Origin: Chaunax sp. Z400
Lineage: Eukaryota; Chordata; Actinopteri; Lophiiformes; Chaunacidae
Assembly (NCBI GenBank): GCA_037577475.1
Contig: CM075201.1
Location: forward strand, 11,885,501 to 11,949,500
DNA length: 64,000 bases
Direction of reading: 5' to 3'
Shown: piece by piece, positions 27,501 to 39,500 of the stretch
Numbering within the stretch: the stretch's first letter is position 1
Layout: each line of letters starts with the position of its first letter
The notes under the pieces: generated by a model
Seen by the model: the letters and a program-made list of their open reading frames with translations, nothing else
Databases searched by the model: none
What the model was told of the DNA's origin: nothing
Position numbers and translations under genes: made by a program

Positions 27501-27590
27501 AACTCATGCAGTTTTGCTCCTCTCTGTTGACAGGACCTCTACCTGCCCTTATCTTTGGATGATGATGATTCTCTCAATGAATCGATGTGA
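9572..27590 (+). CDS. dcx: Doublecortin, microtubule-associated protein (6 coding exons)
   Basis: Coding exons: 9572-9935, 12339-12679, 21972-22074, 25299-25388, 27324-27421 and 27534-27590 (TGA 27588-27590). They total 1053 nt (350 aa), all junctions are GT-AG and phases match. The protein starts [16 protein letters not shown] and ends in a [14 protein letters not shown] tail ending ESM, both near-identical to vertebrate DCX. Two DCX (ubiquitin-like) domains are visible: DC1 at about residues 51-137 ([15 protein letters not shown]) and DC2 at about 177-260 ([34 protein letters not shown]). A Ser/Pro-rich C-terminal tail follows. Known role: the protein binds the groove between microtubule protofilaments, stabilises 13-protofilament microtubules and supports migration of young neurons. 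The start ATG is the conserved one, 62 nt into an exon with an acceptor at 9508-9509. The linker encoded by exon 4 is about 10 residues shorter than in human. The exon 5 donor (GTGCAG) is weak. Confidence 0.97.
9936..12338 (+). other. dcx: dcx intron 2
   Basis: The donor is GTAAGC at 9936 and the acceptor CACAG ends at 12338. It splits a Gly codon (phase 1), as in mammalian DCX. The frame of the following exon stays open upstream for over 100 nt, but that part has no DCX similarity and I treat it as intronic. No other gene or recognised repeat was seen. Confidence 0.6.
12680..21971 (+). other. dcx: dcx intron 3 (9.3 kb), with possible regulatory blocks
   Basis: This is the largest intron. 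Apart from a degenerate interspersed repeat near 18.3-18.66 kb and a TAT/ATT microsatellite at about 21923-21940, most of it is low in recognisable repeats. Several stretches have the look of conserved vertebrate enhancers (AT-rich, POU/homeodomain/SOX-type motifs). Examples are 16060-16340 with an octamer ATTTGCAT at 16193-16200, 17670-17960, 20230-20350 with an ACACAAAGG motif, and 21180-21420 with TAATTA at 21317-21322. Regulatory function is inference only. Confidence 0.4.
18295..18665. repeat. Degenerate interspersed repeat (DNA-transposon-like)
   Basis: The left end reads GCATCTCTAAAAGG and runs into CTGATACCAGTATCTGAT. The right end carries GTATCAGATCAGATCGGTAC, followed by GGCATCAGAACATCTC. 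These are diverged forms of the 'atcggtatcgg...' sequence found in abundant fish non-autonomous DNA elements. Borders are approximate and the family is not certain. Confidence 0.3.
22075..25298 (+). other. dcx: dcx intron 4
   Basis: The donor is GTGAGT at 22075 and the acceptor CACAG ends at 25298. It contains a stretch (about 23380-23700) with a canonical MEF2-type site CTATTTTTAA at 23403-23412 and sequence of more even base composition, which could be a conserved element. No coding exon was recognised. Confidence 0.4.
25389..27323 (+). other. dcx: dcx intron 5
   Basis: The donor is GTGAGC at 25389. The acceptor ends at 27323 after a long C/T-rich tract (about 27235-27322). A-rich and T-rich homopolymers occur near 26127-26185. 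No gene was recognised. Confidence 0.5.
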
Positions 27591-27775
27591 ATTCTCCTCC
27601 TGCAGCCCGCCTCCTTACTGGCCTGAAACACAGAAGTTCTTACACCTCTGCTGCTTTCCGCCTTCACTCACAGTGCCACCTGTTGTCAAGGAGAACCACT
27701 TCTGGTTTCTTTTCAAGGCCTTAGTCGCCAGGGCTATGACACCATTTGCTGCTTGAGAATAACACACACCCACAC

Positions 27776-27778
<3 letters not shown>

Positions 27779-27814
<36 letters not shown>

Positions 27815-27840
27815 AAGAAAAAAAAAAGAAAAGAAAAAAA
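27779..27840 (+). repeat. A-rich tract (about 60 bp)
   Basis: Nearly pure A with a few G interruptions, about 190 nt downstream of the dcx stop codon. No AATAAA precedes it closely, so it is not an obvious polyadenylation site. It is either a simple repeat or the tail of an old retroposon. Confidence 0.9.
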
Positions 27841-30800
27841 TCAGTTTCAACAATCAGCTCACTAATGTTCAGACATTATGTTCAGGTTCTATGTGGAGGT
27901 TAGCCACTATATCTTAAAGGGCACACACAGTTCACTGACCAGCACATTTCACGGTGTTAAAAAACAAAAAAAAATCACTCTGATTTCAAACATTTTGTTA
28001 AAGGATGCTAAAGAATTTTTCAGTCAAAGAATTCCAAGCAGCAAATGGACATTTTTAGGCATGTCAGTCAAAACTGACTCAACTGTTGTATCACTTGTAT
28101 TTGTGATGTTCCTCCATGTCCTCCTGTCCTCCTGTCCTTCTGCCCTTCTGCCCTATGGTTAAAGGTGTGAAAGGTAATTGTTCCTTGTCAGAGGAAATCT
28201 GTTAAACCAGATAAAGTCCTTTTAACTTCCTGTAAATACGTTGTATAGCTATCCATCATAACATCTCTGCCCAATGTCCATTGCTGTGCTTCCATAACAC
28301 TCCTACAATGACTATTGTAATGTCTGGTCAACATGATACATGGTATGGTCAAAGTAAAAGAGCAATCCGAAATATAAAGTCCCAACACAGAGGGTGAGGA
28401 TTTTTCATGGGAAGCCCCCTCCAAGAGAATCCACGGTCCCCACATATTTATATGCGACATTTTAAAAAGACCAACGGAGGCCTCAAAACCATATGTTGGC
28501 AATAATTGGCAAGTAACTCCTCTAATTGTGTAATGACTGTAAAATAATCACCCCACAAAGCCCTCAGTGAAGTCTTTATACTGGTGTTTGCTCTATTTTG
28601 ACCCTCTACATACACAGTAGGCCATACATGGTGTATTTTTTTTTTTTGCAGTGCATGATATGATGACTGATTTCAAACTTTGGGCATGTAAAGGACCTAA
28701 CGGTGCATAAAAACAACCAAAGGAAAAAATATATATATTTGGCCCCTTTAAAAAGTATCCAACACACAAATAGTTCACAGTTTTTATTGACCAAGTCTAA
28801 AAAAAAGAAGTCATTTTTAGGCCAGTTTATTACTCTGTGACGTTTTATCACACATTTTGTGAAATTCAAAGCCAAAGTATGATTTCAGACCAAGAATTAT
28901 AGAAAGGGGAAAATATGTAACTTTATCAGTTGTAAAAATCTTAAAATTTTCTGGAGGAAGCACATCGAGGGATTTCTGCACGTTGCTTTAATACATCAAA
29001 TAGCATCAAGGTTGAATCAGGCTCAATTAGAGTTTTATCATGGTGTTAACAGTGGTGGGATTTCTCCTATTTTGCATGGCTCAGCATAGTTGATACAGGT
29101 GGAGATGAAAACGTAATGTTTGTCTAAATCTATGTGTGGGTTTTAAATTTTTATAAAGTTTATTAACTTATATCAAGGGTACTCATCTAGGAGTTTTTTT
29201 CTTTCTAGGTTAAACTTGCTCATGGGAGCTCTAAACACGTTTACACTACTTTTTATGTCCATATTAGTACTTTTTATGTTCAATTTCTTTTTATACTGTA
29301 ACGACTTGCATGGTTTGTCTTGCAGGTCTACTGAAAAGAGTTTTCTCAGATTTCTGCAGGGAATTAAACCTGAGAATTTCTAAATTGGATGACACTGAAG
29401 CACAAAGCAGGGAGCTAGTTATTCATCACAGCAACAGACACTTTACTGTCTAATTGCCAGCATTACAATGCGTGATCACAATTGATTTCTCTATATTGAA
29501 AAAGAAATGCTGCACATGCAGCATCCTGTAGATTAACATCTATGCATTCGGATTCAAGAATAGTTACAATTATTTTCTGTAGGAATGGCCTTTTTATACC
29601 TAATAGCTTTATAAGAATTAACTAAAATTGAAATTTCCGTGCAGTTAGTCCCTTGTCATAGCGTGACAGTCTGAGAGTATGTCTTATGAGTGATCTGGAT
29701 TAGCTTTGATCAGCTGTTGTCATCAACCACTTAACACTCAAGACAAACCATCACCCAACTATCTGGTGCTGTGAGTTACACCTTTCTCCTGCATGGGGTG
29801 CTGTCACACCAGTGCAAACCCAACATCAGGGACATCTCACTTCACCCACCATTTTGTATAAAAACTCCCATTTGCTCTCATTTTTCAGTTGTGTATAAAC
29901 TTCCGTGCTAATAATGGTCTTGTTTCCTTGATTTTTTCTACAGCTTCTTACAACACTACACCGTATATAACAATAACAGAAAATGTTGTGTTTGTCTTGT
30001 TGAACCGGCCTGCCACCATGTAAGATGGATGGTGTGAATTCATCACCTACAGTGGTGCCTTTTTTTTTAGATGACTGTCCTCAGATTGAAAATATGAAAT
30101 GGGACATTGAAGGCTTCTTCTTTGCTAACAGCTGATTTGTAAATCATTTTTTAAAGTTTTAAATAAGGAGACCTCTCCACAAACATTTTTGTAGAGTTAC
30201 GGGACACTTTATCATGGTGTAAATACGCTCCCTTCCTGTGCTCTTTCATATGTATGCCTTTCTGATCGAATGAATGACTTTTTTTCTTGGAAATTTACAA
30301 TGTCCTTTTTAGTAGTATTTTGCAGTGTCACAGTGGCTTGTCTCAGTGCTTCATTCAGTGTATTAACCAGTATCCTTTTGCAATTAAAACAGTTGTATTT
30401 CACCTCTCTGGTCTTGAGTTTATTACAGTTAAAATGCCCAATTTTAAAATGGTTTCCTCTCTCATCCACTCAGATCTACACACATTTGAGAGCGGCATTG
30501 TTTGTCCTAAATCATTGCAACAAAGCTTCACATATTTCCAAGCCTCTGATGAATCCGTATTTCAAACTGTTCCTGTCAATCTAAAAAAAAATAGTATGTG
30601 TGTGTGCGTACTGTGTGTCTGCAACGCTAATGGCCAATACTCAATGTGTGCTAAGAACCTATTGAGATATATAAATAGATAAAAGATTTGTGGTCTAAAA
30701 ATAGTGTTTTGTTCATGCGTAGGTCAATACATAACCATCAGTATCACCATGGGAACAGGAAAGCTGTCTCACATTTTCAGTAGTGGCCAAACATGTAAAA

Positions 30801-31147
30801 CAACAACCTAATTGTAAATACTGCCAGTTTATCATTACAGCATATTGAATAATTATGTAAAAAATATAATTTATGATGCTCTTTTGTCTACATTATCATA
30901 CAATTAGCATGCTAACTCATCATGATTAAGTGTCAACTACTTGGAGGGCGTCAAATACATGTGTGAGATATAGCATGTGGCCCATTTTGTATTAATTGAT
31001 CAAATGTGGAAAAAACAGTGAAGCTGTATACACTAAAGGGATTACAAAACATACCACTGTGTTTATGTGCAAATTTGCTTTTGTTGTTTGTGTTATGAAA
31101 ATAACGTGCATTTTATTCCTAATTGACTATTAATGATTATCTAATGT

Positions 31148-31153
31148 AATAAA
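31148..31153 (+). terminator. dcx: Candidate poly(A) signal for dcx
   Basis: A canonical AATAAA, the first found downstream of the dcx stop. Assignment to dcx is by position only. Confidence 0.3.
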
Positions 31154-31249
31154 GTAACAAAAACAAAGAGAAATAACAATACACCAAATATGTAAGCACC
31201 ACAAATTTCTGAGATGACAACTGGAGTAGACAACATTTTACACAATGAA

Positions 31250-31600
31250 TAATTAGGAATGAGTAATTAGTGGGTCCCCCATCGGAATTGATTCCAGCTG
31301 TAATCCTCCTCCTCATGGACTGGCACAACTTCCAGATGATGTCATCCTGTGGAATGATGGCCCAGTCTTCAGTCAGAGCTGCCTGGAGTTGCTGCTGAGT
31401 CTGTAGAAGATAAATGATGTAGAAGGTAAAGTGATCTCACGTGGCCGACCAGGCTGCAGTCTATCTGTCGTTGTCCCTATGGTGACATAATGCTAACGTC
31501 GATGCTCTGGAAAGGTGAGCATTCACCACCCTGACAACTTGTCTGATGGACCGTTCCAACCCCAGCATGCCAATTTCACGACCCCAGTCATGCTGCTCCA
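31250..31600 (-). mobile_element. Tc1-like transposase relic, internally deleted
   Basis: Minus-strand translation shows three family landmarks in order. First comes an N-terminal helix-turn-helix (GREIGMLGLERSIRQVVRVV). Next is a linker carrying the conserved GRPR motif, in a shifted frame (R-L-Q-P-G-R-P-R-E-I-T). Then, with the DDE core missing, comes the C-terminal block (LQAALTEDWAIIPQDDI, then CQSMRRR and DGGPTNY), matching the usual 'W..IPQ..I..L..SM.RR..A.I...GG.T.Y' ending. At least two in-frame stops and a frameshift make it inactive. It lies between dcx and capn6. Confidence 0.75.
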
Positions 31601-34600
31601 GCTCTTCAGACCTTCTTGCAAATGTCATTTTCTCCCCAATCTTTGTGTCTTTTTAGTATTTAGTTTAATCAAGGCATCGTAGCAATTTCTCTAAAAACTG
31701 TGTTTCAAACTAACAGAAATCAGCCAAGCTTGACCAAAACTTGTACAAAACTTGAACAACCAATTTAGAATTAGTGAAAAGATTTTTTTTCAGAGTGAGA
31801 CAATAAATGACTTCTGCATTTCTAAATGCCTTGAGTGTGTATTGACGGCTTCTCTGACTGAGTTTAAACCATTAGTACAGTTATTTAGCAGAATACAACT
31901 AAACTGCATCAGATTTTAATTTTGGTAACTCCATTATCCTGTAATTGCAATCAATCACAAAGTTTGCATCTTCATCACAGCCACCCACGTATCAAGTATA
32001 TAAGAAGTAGAATATAAGAGTAATGTTCATCGGTAATGATCACATATTCACGCGCATCATATATGAAACCATTTATCTCATGATATTGAATGAGCTGAGC
32101 TCATCCTTTTACATTCACTCTATTAAATATACTTTAATATGCAACATCTGAAAGAAGATTTATTGCATGTTCTTTCCTGACCAGAACTGTACCTTTTTTA
32201 TTTTTGTTGTATTGTGCTGGATTAAGTCCTCTCCTCCCACTGACACTGGATCTGGCTTGCTGATTAGCCTGCTCTGGCGGCCTCTGCAGGACTCTAGAAT
32301 AGACCATTTTTCAGTAGCCCATACTAAGAGACACATTTACCTTATGAATGTTCTGCCATCTGCTGGTTATGATGTCTGCATGTAAATAGTTATTTCTCCC
32401 TACGAGAAGAAAAATAGGATTAGCGATTAAATTCCAATAAAATTTACTTTTAGATTAGAACCCTGACAAACAAGGACACACCCTGCGACAGTGCTACCAC
32501 AGGTACATCCCGCTCATTTGTTATAGGCCTCTCTGAGACCCTCAGGTTATGCAGAGCACAGCAAGTCATCACCATAGATTTCACCAGTTTGACATCACAG
32601 TCATTTCTTTCCATCAAAGTCTACAAACAGTATTTTCAACCATTACCCGTGTTCTGCAGACTTTGCCGTTGTAGATCTGCCGTCCAGGATCAGGGAATGG
32701 TTTTAAGAGCCAGTTCTGCAAGGGGTAGACAGAGTCTAAGTTGAACAAGCAAAAATTGACTTTTTTTAAACATTCTGCCAAAATCATCATTCATGAGACG
32801 TGTCAGTTTGGTCTGTGAATGATAAATAGAGCATAAAAGCTTTAAATAGTGAAAGAAAAGCTCTTATAAACAGGATGTGTAGAAATATGTAATAAAGTAA
32901 TTCGTTTTTGTCATTCCTGAGGCCTAGATCAGTAAAGTCTAATCAATATTTGTGAGCAATATCTGATGATGGTGAAAACCATATAGGCAGCTCAGCTGAT
33001 ATGGATGTTCTGTCCTGCTTTTGTGCCAGAGAATGTTCCTTTATTGGAAATATTCTGCACTTTTATGGTCAGCCCACTTCTCATTATCTGGACCAGTATC
33101 AGATTTTCACATTCCGACAACACTGAGAGTGAAAGTTCACCACCTTCTACCTTTGAGAGAAATTGTTCCATGCTCTCAAATATTGACTGAGCAGATATTT
33201 ACTTTTGCCCTGACCCGCTCTAATCAGATTCAAACACAGTATCCATTACATGCATCCATAAGTCACCCAAGCTGTGTGATGAAGGGTTTTTAGAAAGATG
33301 AGAATGGTCTAATTATAATATATGTGCACGAGGGATGCGGGTCAGATCAGCTGTTGTTTTTGTACCAGCCCAATTAAAAATCTCAATCTGTGCTGGTAAT
33401 TCCAGGAGGGTGTAATGTTCCTTACATCCCACAATTCTAAAGCATTGGACAGAGTTTACAACATGGTGACACAGTAATTGTACAATTTGCAATTAGCAAT
33501 GGGGTTTAGCAATGGCAAAAAGCTAAGGCAAAGCTTTTTTTTGCTAAGGCAAACAGTTTTTTTTGCAAAAAAGGGCGAAAAATTTGCCTTAGCAATGGGG
33601 TTGAAGGTATACTGTTTGTCCTCATGGTGGCACTAGAGGATGGGGACATCAGGTCATGATCTCCGTGGAACTTCTTATTTCATTGTGGTTTTCACTTTAT
33701 GAAATATTTTGAATATTCCTGGATGTATACGATTACAAATCTGCACATTACATTTTGATATTTTGACTTTGGGGACCCCGTGACTTTTTCTCTTGTACCA
33801 CCATCAGACCGTACTTTGGCTGCCCTTTTTTTTTTAACTGCAGTCTATCATTTACCCTCTCTTTAATTATACAATGCTGACTTCTTTTAAATAGGTCCAT
33901 GCCACACACTGTGTGGCTAAATATTTTCCCTCTCCTTTCCTCCTCAAACGTGCCTTTTTCTCATGAGCTGATCGTATCTGAGCCGTGCTTTTGGTCCTCT
34001 CACATATGACTGCTGATCCGAATGATTTACTTTCATTTGAGAGCAGGATTTTCTCCAGCTTGTCTCCTTACCTTCTACATGGATTTACCTCATTGCCGTT
34101 GGCTCCCTTCAAACATTCTTCATCAGCTTTTTCTTTTGTTCTCACTTTCAAAGCTGGAAACCCGACAAGATGTTTCTGTTCTTGTGATCCCTACAAATTT
34201 GGAGTTGCATGCGTGCCAGTTTATCCTCTATACCACAGTGTAGTTACAGCTTGAGGAAAGCACATAGTTTATATTTAGAATTACTGTGTGTTCTAACTTG
34301 TTTTTTTTTAAATTATGGGGCAAACACAATGAATATTTTAAAGGTAATAGATGTGACGAAACATCCAGCACTTACAGTGAAAGAAGATTAATTGGGCGTT
34401 TCCTTTTGTTTTGAAAGAACAGACATTGAACAAGTTTTTTCTTGTTTCATCTATTAGTTCCTGGGTGGTGGGAGTGAAGGTGTTCAGTTTCAGTCTTCCC
34501 TTCCCTTCCTACTTGTAATGTTCCTATCAGCCTTTGCTTAACACCCCCAGCTGCAGAGGTGCTCGTCAGACCAGTTTTCAGGCAGTGCTTGTGTGCAAAT

Positions 34601-36502
34601 AACTGGGGAAGCCCTAAGGGACAGACGCTCATGCTTAAAAGGCCGGATTTGGTTCTCAGAAACATGTAACCGTAACTTTTTAAAACCTTTCTGTGTAACA
34701 TATCTTATAGTAGAAATGTGGGATTGATTTAAGCAAATTCACAGGAGCCTTTGAGGACGCTGAATGTGTTTTAGCTCATTGCTGCAAGGATTAGACAGGT
34801 CATCGCAGGTGAGTGTTCCTTTTAGCTGTTTAACTTGTTTCTTGATCAAAGTTTGGCAAGTCTAATATATTTTTGCTTCACTGTGTCTTCATGGTGTCAA
34901 CTATATGAAAGTCGTTGTGTTTTATTTGATTTATCACCTGCGCTTCAATATATTCTCACGTGATTTCTGCAGTTCCTGTATTGCTCCAAATCCTTGAATC
35001 TACTATATGACATGTGGTGACTTGTGTTCACATGCCTTTATGGTAATTTGATGCTTTTTAAATAGCCACAAGTCCATCCAAATTACTTTTAAAAACAGAA
35101 CTATTGAAACATGGCAGCAGCTAAACACTTTAAAGAATGTCCCATGGCGACTGCGCGCTGACACTCATGACAGAAAAGTCTGGAATGTGAGCTGCTGTCA
35201 CATTTATACACATCCCAAACATCAAACAGAGAACGTAAGACCAAATGCTGTAAATGGACGTCCGTGAAGAAAATAAACACAAACTGTAAGACACATTTTG
35301 CAGTCTTGTACAAAACCCATGGTCCATCGAACAAGAGCAAATAACCAACCAAAAATAACCTGCCTGACCACATAACCCAGGAACTCTGTAACAGATAACA
35401 CTCACACACAAACAGACACAACCTTGTCCACCCCGTACCCACAGAATGATGTCTTCTCTCATTCATAAAGGGAAGTAGCTATTACATCTGAATGTATTTC
35501 ACTCCTTCTTCTTCCTGTTATTGCCACATATAACACAGATCAAACACAGTCAGGGTGTGGCTCTGACAATACTCTCGTATAGATAGGCCACTGTTGTGTG
35601 TGAGGGTGATAAAGGCAGGTACCTGGAAACCAGGAAGGAATCCTGCTTTTGTCGGAGAGGTAGAGAGGGGATTTATTCATTCTTCTCCTTACCATTTCTT
35701 TTTCCTCTCTTGGTTTATCTCCACTCAGATCTGGTTCATTCGCTGGCCTCGCTGTACAACACAGATGCATCTAAAAACATTTGTTTGTGAGATTATTCTG
35801 AAGAACAAACTCTCTTTCACCTTGCAGCATGTTTCTATATGCTGTTATGTGTTAGTCTTGGCAGAAATGGAATATCATGATTGATGGAGAATGACTATAT
35901 TGGCATATTTTGTCCAGATTCAACCTTGAGCAGTTAGCGTGCGTGGACCAAAAGATCAGGGGTTAAAATATCATCGTTCTCACAAGAGAACACAGCTGTG
36001 TTGGTTAGTTTCCTGCTATTAATGTGTGAAGGACAGGAAATTATTAACCACTCCCTCAGTCATCATGGATGTAAAAGCTCAGTCAAAGTCCGTCAGACAA
36101 TTACAGCACACAAGAATATTAGAAATAAGCTAATCTTGTCTTTGGTGATATACTTTCAGTAATGTAGTTTTCCATCTGTGGACTCTTTCCTTATAAACCA
36201 AATAATGTAAGCACGGCCCAGTTTTAGTCTAGATGAATATTTCAGTTTTTAGGATGCTGTAGCAACTTAAATCTTACGATACAAGCTTTGTATGTCCATC
36301 AGTGAATCTATCCAGAGGGATTCTGGTTCGCAGGACAGCCTGCTGTTGATCTGGGAATTAAACAGCGCTGAGATTTCTAAGGATGCGCTTCTACAGGATG
36401 TATAAAAAAAAAATGCTCAGAGGATAGAGGGAGATCCTGCCCATATGAAGAACTAATAAACATTGCATTAAGTCAGAACATGTCTCTGTCATCAGTCTGC
36501 AG
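31600..36502. other. Intergenic region between dcx and capn6
   Basis: No gene was recognised. It includes a cluster of direct and inverted repeats at 33493-33602 (listed separately). At 34808|34809 there is a donor-like CAG|GTGAGT that could end a non-coding first exon of capn6, but there is no other support for it. The calpain coding exon begins after an acceptor-like AG at 36501-36502. Confidence 0.4.
33493..33602. repeat. Local direct and inverted repeat cluster
   Basis: The 14-mer TTAGCAATGGGGTT occurs at 33493-33506 and again at 33589-33602. Between them GCTAAGGCAAA occurs at 33522-33532 and 33543-33553, and its exact inverse TTTGCCTTAGC is at 33583-33593. The block could form a hairpin. 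It may be a small MITE or a local rearrangement. Confidence 0.7.
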
Positions 36503-36526
36503 CTGTGAGGCCTCAGCATCTGGACC

Positions 36527-39500
36527 ATGTTCTCCTCTGCGGTCCCGTACAAAAACCAGCACTACTCTGAACTGAAGAAGAACTGTAACAATGACAAGAA
36601 GCTGTTTGAGGATCCAGAGTTCCCAGCCACCAATTCTTCGCTGTATTTTAATAGACCGCCTCCTGGTTATGTGGAGTGGAAACGACCAGGGGTAAGTGGC
36701 GCAGGTGGAAGTTGTCCATCGCCAACATCCATCAGGGAATGCAGTTATTGCTGTAAATGAACAGTCATATTTTACCTTCCAACGTGGCTTTGTCTTTACC
36801 AACACAACACAAAGTCCACAAATTATATTATTTGACTTTTCTGTTGAAGGAGATATGCGATGACCCTCATCTATTTGTGGAGGGCATCAGCGCTCATGAC
36901 CTGAACCAGGGAGTTGTGGGAAACTGCTGGTTTGTTGCTGCCTGCTCCTGTCTTGCTTTGAAGCCACACCTGTGGAAAAAGGTGAGTTAATGTGGTTCCT
37001 TTATTCTGAAGATGAGAGCCAAGGAGCTGGTGTGTATATTGTTGACCAAATGTTAGTAAGGCTTATGTGCTGTGGCTCTGATAAGCACAAATTAAAATCA
37101 AGATATACGGGTAAAGTTAAACATAAGTGAGATCAACATATTAAAAGAAAATTAGAACAAACTTGTAGATTTTTCGAGTTCAAAATAATGTTACATCCTG
37201 TATAAAGTTTATATATAAAAGAAGAATAAAGAATCTAATTTCCAATAATAATTTGACTATAATTGAGGAGGAACTGAGGAAGGTCAAGGATTAAATGTCA
37301 GACTTTATGTGTAGAAAGTTATTCAGTAAAATCTCACAGGGTTTCCTCTCCTGTTCAGAGAACTGACCATGCAGAATGTAACTAACAGAGGTAGTGTGAG
37401 TTGTTTGTGCTGAAGATCCCTTCAGGATGATTGGATTAACGTCATACAATCAATTGATTATGAGAGATCTTCTTCTCAAACATTTATTTTATGAAAATAT
37501 GGGGAAAACATGCGAAATATCACATATTTTGTGCAATAACTATCAGCAGCATTTCATAGTTCACCAATAAGGTCTAATTGTACTTTTAATGAATGACACC
37601 ATAGGAGTGACTGCTATATTTGTAGCCATTTTATTAAAACCAATCCATCACCATAAATCAGGGGTCGTGTGCCATTTACTACAAAACTGTCTGCTTCAGC
37701 TGAAAATCAGTCACACATTTGTTGTATTGTGCTTGTTTATTTCCAGGTAATTCCTGACCACAAAGAGCAGGAGTGGAATCCAAAATACCCAGAATACTAT
37801 GCTGGAATCTTCCACTTTCAGTTCTGGGTGTTTGGAGAGTGGGTGGATGTGGTGGTGGATGACCGGCTGCCTACAATCGGAGGAGAACTCATCTACTGTC
37901 ACTCGAAAGACAACAACGAATTCTGGAGTGCTCTGCTGGAGAAGGCCTACGCCAAGTCAGTAAACACAAACCTCATTGTTCCTTCTGCAGAAACAGATTT
38001 GTATTTGTTTACTGTATTTATAGAGTGAGAAAATATAAGTCTATATCACGAATAATTATCAATATTTTAAAATATGATAATTTACAAAAGAATTCTACTT
38101 CTGCTACAAATACAAATCCTATTATTATATTATTATCTATCATAATACTACTATAAACAATATGTTTGCAATGCATAATATAATAGAACCACTATTTCTG
38201 CTTTCTATATATTTTAGATAGTATTAAAGTGCTGTATCACTTAATACTGTTGAAAATACATAATATATTAGTAAGTATAAGTATAACATGTATACTTATA
38301 CTTTGTTATATTCTAAGTATAACAAAATACAAATGTGTAGAATAGTAAATATGAGACATTTGTTATTTTCATATTTCTTAACTGCCTCTAAATAAACATG
38401 TTATTCCCCTGAACCCTCTGTGTCCAGGCTTTTTGGCTGCTATGAGTCCTTGGAGGGAGGAAACACTGGAGACGCTGTGGTGGATTTCAGTGGAGCTGTG
38501 GCTGAAGCCATCGACCTGGAGGCAGGAGCTTACTTTAGTGACCAGAAGAAACAAGACCTGCTGTTTGAGGATCTATTAAAGGTCTATGACCGTGGAGGAA
38601 TCATAAGCTGCTCCATTAAGGTGTGTGCTCTTCCTCATAGCTTACGTCTTCATCTCTACTCTTCAGAGAAACTCATCACAATACACCAATTGTTGTTTTC
38701 TAATTTCATTAGGCACAACCTCATGAAATTGAGGCCAAGATGGTGAACGGGCTGGTCAAAGGTCACGCATACTCTGTTACTGCGGTGAATAGGGTGCGTC
38801 TGGGTCATGGACTGTTGGCCTATTTCAAGAATGAAACCATCCCTCTGATCCGCATGAGGAACCCCTGGGGCAAGACTGAGTGGAAAGGAGCCTGGAGTGA
38901 CAGGTGAGAAATGATTCTGGATCATTTGTTCTCCACGGTTGCGTCTGTGAAAGGTGACAATATTAAAACAAAAACACTCACTGTTTAAAAGGTGACTGTA
39001 AAAGGTGGTCAGTTTGAGACTGATGTCGACTTAAATTTGCCGTAGATTCTAGTAGTGATCACAAGAAATACAAGAATGATAAAAAGTACTAAACTTTATG
39101 ATATCATTCACCTCCAACTACTGTACCATTTACTGTTTGCTCAGTATGTGCCCAAAAGTCCTAGTTTGGCAGGAATATGTCTCTGACCAGAGGAATAGCA
39201 GAAATGAGAAGCTCTAAGAACTGCAGAGCAACATGTACTCTTAACCAAAAGCTCACCAGGACGCTGCATAATGATTGAGCTGGAGCTTGGTACAAATAGA
39301 ACATATGGAGTGACAACAGAGAGCTTGATAATACTATAGCAGTAGTCAGCGTTTTACTATCTTGTAAAATACAAGCTTTTTATGACTTGAGAGGTGGATT
39401 TTGTATGGATTATAATTTAAAACAATTTATTTGTATCTAGAAGTTATTTGATTGTGTTATTAACCATCGTCATGTTGTCAGCTCTGACGAATGGTCAAAG

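Larger units (their letters stand above)
27591..31153 (+). other. dcx: Probable long dcx 3' UTR
   Basis: The sequence after the dcx stop has no coding potential. The first canonical AATAAA on the + strand that I find is at 31148-31153. Mammalian DCX is known for a very long 3' UTR, so a roughly 3.5 kb UTR is plausible. An A-rich tract (27779-27840) lies close to its start. The end is inferred, and shorter forms using variant signals are possible. Confidence 0.4.
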
